Shown: in pieces, positions 1-5,889 of the stretch
Numbering within the stretch: the first letter of the stretch is position 1
How the letters are laid out: every line of letters starts with the position of its first letter
Assembly (NCBI GenBank): GCA_944325475.1
Contig: CALVAF010000192.1
Location: 1 to 6,583, forward strand
Length of the DNA: 6,583 bases
DNA from: an uncultured Helicobacter sp.
GTDB taxonomy: Bacteria; Campylobacterota; Campylobacteria; Campylobacterales; Helicobacteraceae
Direction of reading: 5' to 3'
Notes under the pieces: model-generated
The model's database searches: none
What the model was told of the DNA's origin: nothing
What the model saw: only the letters and a program-made list of their open reading frames with translations
Position numbers and translations under genes: made by a program

Positions 1-1
1 C

Positions 2-2029
2 GTGATTGCTGAGAATATCATCGACCCAATTACTAATGAAGTGCTTATTAGCGAGGGGACACTCATTGATGAGGAAAAAGCAAGAAAAGTTAAAGAAGCT
101 GGAGTGAAATCTGTGATTATCCGCACACCGGTAACTTGCAAGGCTGAAAAGGGCGTGTGTGCTAAATGCTATGGGCTAAATTTGGGTGAATCAAGAATCT
201 CTAAAATGGGTGAAGCTGTGGGGGTTGTCGCAGCACAATCTATTGGTGAGCCCGGAACGCAGCTGACACTAAGAACATTCCATATTGGTGGGACAGCAAG
301 TAGAAGCCAAGAGGAACGTCAAGTCATTGCTGAAAAAGAAGGATTTATCCGCTATTATAATGTCAAAACTTACAAAAATAGGGAAGGCAAAAGAATCATT
401 TCTAACCGAAGAAATGCAGCGATTTTGTTGGTGGAGCCAAAAATCAAAGCGCCATTTGAAGGAGAGCTGAAAGTTGATGTCGTGCATGATGAAGTGATTG
501 TTTCTGTTGTGGGTAAAAAAGAAACCGCAAAATTCACTCTCCGCAAAAGTGATGTGGCAAAGCCAAATGAGCTGGCATGGGTGACAGGAAAAATCGAGGG
601 GAAATTCTATATCCCTTATCCAAGTGGGCATTATGTGAGAGATGAGGGAAGTATTGTAGATATTATCAAAGATAGCTGGAATATCCCAAATCGAATCGCT
701 TATGCTAGTGAGCTTAAAGTTGAGGATAATGCGCCAATCACCCAAAAAATCTATGCTAAAGAAGAAGGGATTGTAAAGTATTATTACTTGCAAGGCGACC
801 ACTTGAAACGTTATAGGGCATTGAAAAAAGGAGAAAAAATCACTGAAAAAGGTGTGTTTGCTGTGATTGCTGATGAGTATGACCAAGAAGCAGCACGGCA
901 TTATATTGCAAGGGATTCGATTATTGAAATAGAAGACAATCAAAAAGTAAGTAAAAACACTTTGATTGCGAGTCCAGAGAGCGATGAACAAGTGGTGATT
1001 GCAGATTGGGATCCTTATTCTAATCCGATTATTTCAGAGGAAGCAGGAACGATTAAGTTTGAGGATATTATCCCCGGGCTTACAGTATCAGAGCAGACTG
1101 ATGAGCTAACAGGGCAAACAAGACTAGTGGTGAATGAATACATTTCAAGTGCGTATAAGCCAACTTTAGTGTTATCAACGGCAAAAGGTGGGTTGATTCG
1201 CTACTCGCTGGATCCTAAAACGGCGATTTTTGTAGCTGATGGGGTAAAGGTAGAAATGGCAGATATTCTAGCTAAAACACCAAAGGCTTTGGTGAAGTCA
1301 AAAGATATTACCGGAGGTCTTCCGAGAGTTTCTGAGCTCTTTGAAGCAAGAAAGCCAAAAGATCCGGCTATTCTAGCAGAGATTGATGGAATTGTGAGTT
1401 TTGGGAAGTCTATTCGAGGTAAAGAGAGAGTCATCATTACAGCTAATGATGGCAGAGTGGTGGAGTATCTCATTGATAAATCCAAACAGATTTTGGTCCA
1501 TGATGGGGAGTTTGTCCATGCGGGCGAGGCGATGACTGATGGTGTGGTTGCAAGTCAAGATATTTTGCGAATTGGTGGGGAGAAAGATTTGTATAAATAT
1601 ATTGTAAGTGAGGTGCAGCAAGTGTATCGCCGCCAAGGGGTGAGTATCGCTGATAAGCATATTGAGATTATTGTCTCACAAATGCTAAGGCAGGTGCGAA
1701 TCTATGATAGTGGGAATACGAAGTTTATTGAGGGCGATTTGGTTAGCAAACGGCATTTTAGAGAAGAAAACGCCCGAATCATCAAAATGGGTGGAATCCC
1801 AGCAACCGCAGAGCCAGTGCTACTTGGAATCACAAGAGCGGCTATTGGAAGTGATTCGGTGATTTCAGCAGCTTCTTTCCAAGAAACAACCAAAGTCTTA
1901 ACCGAAGCGAGTATTGCTGCTAAAATTGATCATTTAGAGGATTTGAAAGAAAATATCGTGCTAGGGCGTATGATACCTGTTGGGACGGGAATCTACAAAA
2001 GTAAAAAGGTAAAGATTAAGGAGAATTAA
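2..2029 (+). CDS. rpoC: RNA polymerase beta' subunit, C-terminal part (5' end cut by window edge)
   Basis: This is the C-terminal portion of the catalytic beta' subunit of RNA polymerase, 675 codons in frame from base 2. The GTG at base 2 is an internal codon, not a start. Visible landmarks: three cysteines of the second zinc site (C46, C53, C56 in CKAEKGVCAKC); the N-terminal trigger-loop helix (GEPGTQLTLRTFHIGG, 83-97) with catalytic R91 and H94, and Leu at 90 where E. coli has Met932; the C-terminal trigger-loop half (DITGGLPRVSELFEAR, 435-450); and the conserved C-terminal block (SAASFQETTKVLTEA, 622-636, then GRMIPVGTG, 655-663). About 335 residues separate the two trigger-loop halves, more than the roughly 190 of E. 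coli SI3. In Helicobacter this gene is known to be fused to rpoB in one frame; that part is not in the window. It is followed by a stop-codon hairpin and the S12 gene. The identification is secure. Confidence 0.98.
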   Translation: MIAENIIDPITNEVLISEGTLIDEEKARKVKEAGVKSVIIRTPVTCKAEKGVCAKCYGLNLGESRISKMGEAVGVVAAQSIGEPGTQLTLRTFHIGGTASRSQEERQVIAEKEGFIRYYNVKTYKNREGKRIISNRRNAAILLVEPKIKAPFEGELKVDVVHDEVIVSVVGKKETAKFTLRKSDVAKPNELAWVTGKIEGKFYIPYPSGHYVRDEGSIVDIIKDSWNIPNRIAYASELKVEDNAPITQKIYAKEEGIVKYYYLQGDHLKRYRALKKGEKITEKGVFAVIADEYDQEAARHYIARDSIIEIEDNQKVSKNTLIASPESDEQVVIADWDPYSNPIISEEAGTIKFEDIIPGLTVSEQTDELTGQTRLVVNEYISSAYKPTLVLSTAKGGLIRYSLDPKTAIFVADGVKVEMADILAKTPKALVKSKDITGGLPRVSELFEARKPKDPAILAEIDGIVSFGKSIRGKERVIITANDGRVVEYLIDKSKQILVHDGEFVHAGEAMTDGVVASQDILRIGGEKDLYKYIVSEVQQVYRRQGVSIADKHIEIIVSQMLRQVRIYDSGNTKFIEGDLVSKRHFREENARIIKMGGIPATAEPVLLGITRAAIGSDSVISAASFQETTKVLTEASIAAKIDHLEDLKENIVLGRMIPVGTGIYKSKKVKIKEN

Positions 2030-2048
2030 GGTTATTGCAACCTTAATT
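2024..2048 (+). terminator. Hairpin over the rpoC stop codon (weak terminator or attenuator)
   Basis: A perfect 10-bp inverted repeat, AATTAAGGTT (2024-2033) and AACCTTAATT (2039-2048), encloses the loop ATTGC. The rpoC TAA stop (2027-2029) sits in the left arm. Only TTT (2047-2049) follows, and it partly belongs to the stem, so this is not a strong intrinsic terminator. It may lower read-through into rpsL, protect the mRNA 3' end, or do little. The hairpin is seen directly; its function is inferred. Confidence 0.5.
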
Positions 2049-2074
2049 TAAGCGAAAGTAAAGTGTGATTTAAA

Positions 2075-2080
2075 TATAAT
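2075..2080 (+). promoter_or_regulatory. Candidate -10 box of the rpsL-rpsG-fusA promoter
   Basis: A perfect TATAAT lies in the rpoC-rpsL spacer, about 49 bases before the rpsL start, within an AT-rich stretch. No TTGACA-like -35 box is visible at the right distance, as is common for Helicobacter and Campylobacter vegetative promoters, which rely on an extended -10 and periodic AT-rich upstream DNA. A start near 2086-2089 would leave a leader of about 40 bases. This would let the translation genes be transcribed separately from rpoBC. Confidence 0.55.
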
Positions 2081-2113
2081 CCGCTTCATTTTGTCTATTG
2101 AAATTTTTTATTT

Positions 2114-2121
2114 AAGAAGGA
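2114..2121 (+). promoter_or_regulatory. Ribosome binding site deciding the GTG start of rpsL
   Basis: AAGAAGGA ends seven bases before the GTG at 2129. An ATG at 2122 directly abuts this site and opens only a six-codon frame ending at 2142, so spacing and S12 homology both favour the GTG. Confidence 0.8.
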
Positions 2122-2128
2122 ATGCAAA

Positions 2129-2518
2129 GTGCCAACTATTAACCAGTTGATTAGAAAAGAACGAAAAAAGGTGATTAAGAAATCAAAGTCTCCAGCTTTG
2201 GTGGTTTGTCCCCAAAGGAGAGGAGTTTGCACAAGGGTTTATACCACAACACCTAAAAAACCTAACTCAGCTTTAAGAAAAGTAGCAAAAGTCAGATTAA
2301 CAAGTGGTTTTGAAGTGATTAGCTATATTCCCGGTGAAGGGCATAATCTACAAGAACACTCTATCGTGCTAATTCGTGGTGGAAGGGTAAAAGACTTACC
2401 GGGTGTGAAGTATCATATTATCCGTGGTGCATTGGATACTGCAGGGGTGGCAAAGCGAACTGTTTCGCGCAGTAAGTATGGTGCTAAAAAAGCCAAGTCT
2501 GGTGATTCTAAAAAATAA
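2129..2518 (+). CDS. rpsL: 30S ribosomal protein S12
   Basis: Ribosomal protein S12, 129 residues, sits at the 30S decoding centre and contributes to tRNA selection and accuracy. The sequence shows the family signatures CPQRRGVCTRVYTTTPKKPN (27-46) and GEGHNLQEHS (69-78), then IRGGRVKDLPGVKYH (82-96). K43 and K88, the classical streptomycin-resistance positions, are both the unmutated Lys. D89 is the residue that RimO methylthiolates in other bacteria. The C-terminus carries a short lysine-rich tail slightly longer than E. coli's, as in other Helicobacter. The start is GTG, giving MPTINQL, which aligns with the conserved S12 N-terminus. The gene heads a tight cluster with rpsG 13 bases downstream, probably transcribed from the TATAAT at 2075. 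The identification is secure. Confidence 0.98.
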   Translation: MPTINQLIRKERKKVIKKSKSPALVVCPQRRGVCTRVYTTTPKKPNSALRKVAKVRLTSGFEVISYIPGEGHNLQEHSIVLIRGGRVKDLPGVKYHIIRGALDTAGVAKRTVSRSKYGAKKAKSGDSKK

Positions 2519-2531
2519 AGTGAGGTAGAAA

Positions 2532-2999
2532 ATGAGAAGAAGAAAAGCACCCCAAAGAGAGGTTTTGGGCGACCCAATTTATAACAATACTGTGGTAACA
2601 AAATTTATCAATAAAATGATGTATGATGGCAAAAAAAGTGTTGCAGAGAAAATTATTTACGCAACTTTTGATAAAATCGAAGAAAAAACTAAAGAAAAGG
2701 GAATTGAGACTTTTCAAAAGGCATTAGAAAAAGTAAAGCCTCTAGTGGAAGTAAGAAGTCGCCGTGTGGGTGGTGCTACTTACCAAGTGCCTGTAGAAGT
2801 GCGCCCTGCAAGACAGCAGTCTTTGTCGATTCGATGGTTGCTTGATTCTGCACGCAAAAGAAATGAAAGAACAATGATTGAGCGTTTAGCTAATGAACTC
2901 ATTGATGCTGCTAATGAAAGAGGTGCGGCATTTAAGAAAAAAGAAGATGTCCATAAAATGGCAGAAGCCAACAAGGCTTTTGCGCATTATCGCTGGTAG
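2532..2999 (+). CDS. rpsG: 30S ribosomal protein S7
   Basis: Ribosomal protein S7, 155 residues, is a primary 16S rRNA-binding protein that nucleates assembly of the 30S head and lies near the mRNA exit channel and E site. It begins MRRRKAPQREVLGDPIYN, typical of S7. It continues with the conserved block VEVRSRRVGGATYQVPVEV and ends in KMAEANKAFAHYRW, the normal end of the shorter S7 forms. GAGG at 2522-2525, six bases before the ATG, is the ribosome binding site. The gap from the rpsL stop is only 13 bases, so the two are co-transcribed and possibly translationally coupled. In E. coli S7 represses its own operon by binding a structured rpsL-rpsG spacer; no such spacer exists here. The identification is secure. 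Confidence 0.98.
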   Translation: MRRRKAPQREVLGDPIYNNTVVTKFINKMMYDGKKSVAEKIIYATFDKIEEKTKEKGIETFQKALEKVKPLVEVRSRRVGGATYQVPVEVRPARQQSLSIRWLLDSARKRNERTMIERLANELIDAANERGAAFKKKEDVHKMAEANKAFAHYRW

Positions 3000-3005
3000 T
3001 TTAAT

Positions 3006-3033
3006 ATTTTAGAAGGAATCTTCCTTCTGAAAT
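3006..3033 (+). terminator. Hairpin in the rpsG-fusA spacer (attenuator or weak terminator)
   Basis: Bases 3006-3017 pair with 3022-3033 around the loop ATCT. The core is AGAAGGA/TCCTTCT, extended outward by A/T pairs and one G-T wobble to about 12 pairs. TTTT (3033-3036) begins at the stem edge and is broken by CTG. The form is that of a leaky terminator, which could set fusA expression below that of the ribosomal protein genes, or an mRNA-stabilising or protein-binding structure. Confidence 0.5.
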
Positions 3034-3056
3034 TTTCTGCAATTTCTTTAGAAAAT
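3032..3056 (+). repeat. Second inverted repeat in the fusA leader
   Basis: ATTTTCT (3032-3038) and AGAAAAT (3050-3056) form a perfect 7-bp inverted repeat with an 11-base loop, sharing only two bases with the hairpin at 3006-3033. It lies just upstream of the fusA ribosome binding site. It is AT-rich and of modest stability, so it could be chance. Confidence 0.35.
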
Positions 3057-3077
3057 ACATTCCCAAAGGATTATAAA

Positions 3078-5159
3078 ATGGCAAGAAAAACCCCATTAAA
3101 TAGAATCAGAAATATTGGTATTGCAGCCCACATTGACGCAGGTAAAACAACAACTTCAGAAAGGATTTTGTTTTATACTGGAGTGAGCCATAAAATCGGT
3201 GAGGTGCATGATGGTGCTGCGACAATGGACTGGATGGAGCAGGAGAAAGAAAGAGGGATTACGATTACTTCTGCAGCAACAACCTGCTTTTGGAAAGACC
3301 ATCAAATTAATCTTATTGATACTCCCGGACACGTGGATTTTACGATTGAAGTAGAAAGATCCATGCGTGTTTTAGATGGTGCAGTTGCCGTGTTCTGCTC
3401 TGTGGGTGGTGTGCAGCCTCAAAGCGAAACTGTGTGGAGACAAGCTAACAAATATGGCGTTCCAAGAATTGTTTTTGTTAATAAAATGGATAGAATCGGG
3501 GCAAATTTCTATAATGTAGAATCGCAAATTGCCACACGATTGAAAGCGCGACCTGTGCCACTTGTGATTCCAATTGGTGCGGAGGATACTTTTAAGGGGG
3601 TTGTGGATCTCATTCAAATGAAAGCTATCGTCTGGAATGATGAATCAATGGGTGCAAAATATGATATTGAAGAGATTCCAGCGGATTTAGTAGAAAAGGC
3701 GAATGAATATCGCGAAAAAATGGTGGAGTTTGCTGCAGAGCAAGATGAAGTTTTGATGGAAAAATACCTTGGCGGCGAGGAATTGAGTGTTGAAGAAATT
3801 AAAGCGGCTATCAAAAAAGGCTGCTTGGCAATGGAAATTATCCCTATGTTTTGTGGTTCTAGCTTTAAAAACAAAGGCGTTCAAACTTTGCTAGATGCAG
3901 TTATTGACTATCTTCCAGCACCAACTGAAGTGGCTGATATTCGTGGGGTTGATGCCAAAGATGAAGAAAAAGAAATGAGCGTTAAATCCACTGATGATGG
4001 TGAGTTTGCAGGGTTGGCATTTAAGATTATGACTGACCCATTTGTGGGGCAATTAACTTTCGTGCGTGTGTATCGCGGAAGCCTTGAATCAGGAAGCTAT
4101 GTGCTTAACTCTACAAAAGGTAAGAAAGAGCGCGTAGGGCGATTGCTAAAAATGCACTCCAATAAGCGTGAGGACATCAAAGAAGTGTATGCAGGGGAAA
4201 TTTGTGCTTTTGTTGGTTTGAAAGAGACTCTGACAGGAGACACACTTTGTTCTGAAAAAGAGCCGGTGATTTTGGAGAGAATGGAATTTCCAGAGCCGGT
4301 TATTTCGATTGCTGTAGAGCCAAAAACAAAAGCTGACCAAGAAAAAATGGCTCTAGCTTTAGCAAAGCTCGCAGAGGAAGATCCGAGCTTTAGAGTGCAT
4401 ACAGATGAGGAATCAGGACAAACTATCATTTCAGGTATGGGAGAATTGCACCTAGAAATTATTGTGGATAGATTGAAGCGAGAATTTAAAGTAGAAGCTG
4501 AAGTGGGGCAACCACAAGTTGCTTTCCGTGAGACGATTCGCCAAAGTGTCGAGCAAGAATGTAAATATGCCAAGCAATCTGGTGGTAGAGGGCAATATGG
4601 GCATGTCTTTATCCGCTTAGAGCCACAAGAAGCGGGCAAAGGCTATGAATTTGTGAATAATATCTCAGGTGGGGTAATTCCTAAAGAATACATTCCTGCA
4701 GTGGATAAAGGGATTCAAGAAGCAATGCAAAATGGTGTTTTAGCGGGGTATCCGGTGGTGGATTTCAAAGTTACGCTTTATGATGGTAGTTACCATGATG
4801 TGGATTCTTCAGAAATGGCATTTAAAATCGCGGGTTCTATGGCGTTTAAAGATGCTTGCCGCAAGGCAGGAGCAGTCTTGCTAGAGCCAATGATGAAAGT
4901 GGAAGTGGAAGTGCCTGAAGAATATATGGGTGATGTCATTGGGGATTTGAATCGCAGAAGAGGACAGATTAACTCCATGGATGATAGAATGGGATTGAAA
5001 ATTGTGAATGCGTTTGTTCCACTTGCTGAAATGTTTGGTTACTCTACAGACTTGCGTTCTGCAACCCAAGGGCGTGGAACCTACACGATGGAATTTGACC
5101 ATTATGGTGAAGTTCCAAGCAATATTTCTAAAGAAATTATGGAAAAAAGAAATGGTTAA
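3078..5159 (+). CDS. fusA: Translation elongation factor G (EF-G)
   Basis: EF-G, 693 residues, is the cytosolic GTPase that drives tRNA-mRNA translocation and, with ribosome recycling factor, splits ribosomes. The size is normal for the family. GTPase motifs are complete: G1 AHIDAGKTT (17-25), switch I ERGITI (58-63), G3 DTPGH (81-85) with catalytic H85, G4 NKMD (135-138), and G5-like GSSF (260-263). Domain II covers roughly 290-400 and domain III roughly 405-480 (SGMGELHLEI at 452-461). Domain IV has the decoding-site tip with H573 in GSYHDVDSSE (570-579). Domain V includes LLEPMMKVEVEVPEEYMG (601-618). AAAGGA at 3065-3070 is the ribosome binding site for the ATG. It follows rpsG by 78 bases and is not followed by tuf, as is usual in Helicobacter. 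No frameshift or missing key residue is seen. It is a canonical EF-G, not an EF-G2 or a tetracycline-resistance TetO-type paralogue. Confidence 0.98.
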   Translation: MARKTPLNRIRNIGIAAHIDAGKTTTSERILFYTGVSHKIGEVHDGAATMDWMEQEKERGITITSAATTCFWKDHQINLIDTPGHVDFTIEVERSMRVLDGAVAVFCSVGGVQPQSETVWRQANKYGVPRIVFVNKMDRIGANFYNVESQIATRLKARPVPLVIPIGAEDTFKGVVDLIQMKAIVWNDESMGAKYDIEEIPADLVEKANEYREKMVEFAAEQDEVLMEKYLGGEELSVEEIKAAIKKGCLAMEIIPMFCGSSFKNKGVQTLLDAVIDYLPAPTEVADIRGVDAKDEEKEMSVKSTDDGEFAGLAFKIMTDPFVGQLTFVRVYRGSLESGSYVLNSTKGKKERVGRLLKMHSNKREDIKEVYAGEICAFVGLKETLTGDTLCSEKEPVILERMEFPEPVISIAVEPKTKADQEKMALALAKLAEEDPSFRVHTDEESGQTIISGMGELHLEIIVDRLKREFKVEAEVGQPQVAFRETIRQSVEQECKYAKQSGGRGQYGHVFIRLEPQEAGKGYEFVNNISGGVIPKEYIPAVDKGIQEAMQNGVLAGYPVVDFKVTLYDGSYHDVDSSEMAFKIAGSMAFKDACRKAGAVLLEPMMKVEVEVPEEYMGDVIGDLNRRRGQINSMDDRMGLKIVNAFVPLAEMFGYSTDLRSATQGRGTYTMEFDHYGEVPSNISKEIMEKRNG

Positions 5160-5178
5160 GCTTTTTAAGAGCTTAGCC
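5154..5178 (+). terminator. Hairpin over the fusA stop codon, no U tract
   Basis: GGTTAAGCT (5154-5162) pairs with AGCTTAGCC (5170-5178), nine pairs including one G-T wobble, around TTTTAAG. The fusA TAA (5157-5159) is in the left arm. It is followed by A-rich rather than T-rich DNA, so it is not a standard intrinsic terminator for the + strand. It may protect the 3' end of the mRNA or act with another signal. No better terminator is visible after fusA. Confidence 0.4.
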
Positions 5179-5194
5179 AAAAAGGTAAAAGAAG

Positions 5195-5809
5195 ATGATT
5201 TTAAAAGTAATAAAACAAATAAAGAGTGTGTGGGGGGCTTTTAGATAAGTTAGAATCAAAATAGACCATACTTCTAATGAAAATCCTTGCTTCTAAAAAA
5301 TCTTTATAAACACAATTAGAGAATAATGAAAAAATCTTGCAATCACAATTTTCAAACCATTTTATGAGAAATTCGTCATTTAAAATTTGAAATATCTGTT
5401 TTAAAAAATTTTTTTTGCTGCAATTAGATAATCAATTAAATTCTCTCTTTGATACGATTTATGAGGCTAGGTATTGGGGAAATGGTTTGGGTAAGGATTC
5501 TAATGAAAATGTTTGTCGAGATTATGTTAAATTTTTACAAAAATTTTTATAGATAATAAAATTACAAGCATTGTTGATGTGGGTTGTGGGGATTGGCATT
5601 TTCTAAAAACATTGATTTTAGAGATCTTGATTATAAAGGATTTAATGTTGCCTCCTTTTGATGTTTTGCTAGAAATTGTTTATGAAATCAAAAAAGAGCC
5701 AAATGATCCAAACATAGTTTTTATGCTATGGAAAATTCTTAAGAAACACTTCCATAGCTTCTTTGCCTCATTTTATACCTTTTTAAGTCATTTTGCATTA
5801 CGATTATGA
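5195..5809 (+). pseudogene. Decayed class I SAM-dependent methyltransferase gene
   Basis: No single frame is intact, but pieces in successive frames give one protein in order. An AAAAAGG site and ATG at 5195 open MILKVIKQIKSVWG. After a G6 run, LLDKLESK follows (5238-5261), then heptad-rich TQLENNEKILQSQF (5310-5351) and EIRHLKFEISVLKN (5368-5409). The frame then changes in a T8 run to LDNQLNSLFDTIYEARYWGN, then NVCRDYVKFLQKF. It changes again after a T5 run to NKITSIVDVGCGDWHF, which holds the glycine-rich SAM-binding motif I, and after a T4 run to SKNIDFRDLDYKGF. The frame opened at 5579 then resumes as DLMLPPFDVLLEIVYEIKK and FMLWK, resembling the C-terminal strand of the same family. The middle of the catalytic domain is absent, and TAA at 5307-5309 is an in-frame stop. 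The substrate is unknown; relatives often sit near glycan or polysaccharide genes. The region looks more AT-rich than its neighbours. Family assignment comes from remembered motifs and is less certain for the coiled-coil part. Confidence 0.75.
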
Positions 5810-5817
5810 GTTATTTT

Positions 5818-5834
5818 TGCTTAAGGATTAAGCA
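5818..5834. repeat. Short perfect inverted repeat upstream of the yedE/fdhT-like gene
   Basis: TGCTTAA (5818-5824) and TTAAGCA (5828-5834) form a 7-bp palindrome around GGA, 56 bases before the ATG at 5890. No T tract follows on either strand, so it is not an obvious terminator. It could be an operator or chance in AT-rich DNA. No convincing -10 box was found between here and the start codon. Confidence 0.35.
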
Positions 5835-5889
5835 CACAGCACTTCTTAGATTCTCACTAAAGCTGTCATTAATTATTTTAGGAGTTCTT

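Noticed and set aside
269..991. A 240-codon open frame on the minus strand inside rpoC
   Set aside because: It lies antisense to conserved beta' sequence, has no plausible ribosome binding site that I could see and is rich in Phe and Ser, as expected for a reverse-frame shadow.
3072..3077. TATAAA just before the fusA ATG as a promoter
   Set aside because: A start from here would fall inside the coding sequence and lose the ribosome binding site at 3065-3070.
4097..4639. A 180-codon open frame on the minus strand inside fusA
   Set aside because: It is a shadow of EF-G domains II to IV. The composition (Ser and Cys rich) resembles a reverse complement of coding DNA, and no family is recognisable.
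5008..5244. A 78-codon + strand frame overlapping the end of fusA
   Set aside because: Most of it is out of frame within conserved EF-G domain V; the remainder is AT-rich spacer with no motif.
5251..5256. TAGAAT as a -10 box downstream of fusA
   Set aside because: It sits within the decayed methyltransferase gene, lacks other promoter features, and has no intact gene near enough to serve.
5579..5809. An independent 76-residue hypothetical protein starting at GTG 5579
   Set aside because: The GTG is the Val of the SAM motif VDVGCGDW, and upstream codons in the same frame back to 5549 still match the methyltransferase, so it is a fragment of the pseudogene.
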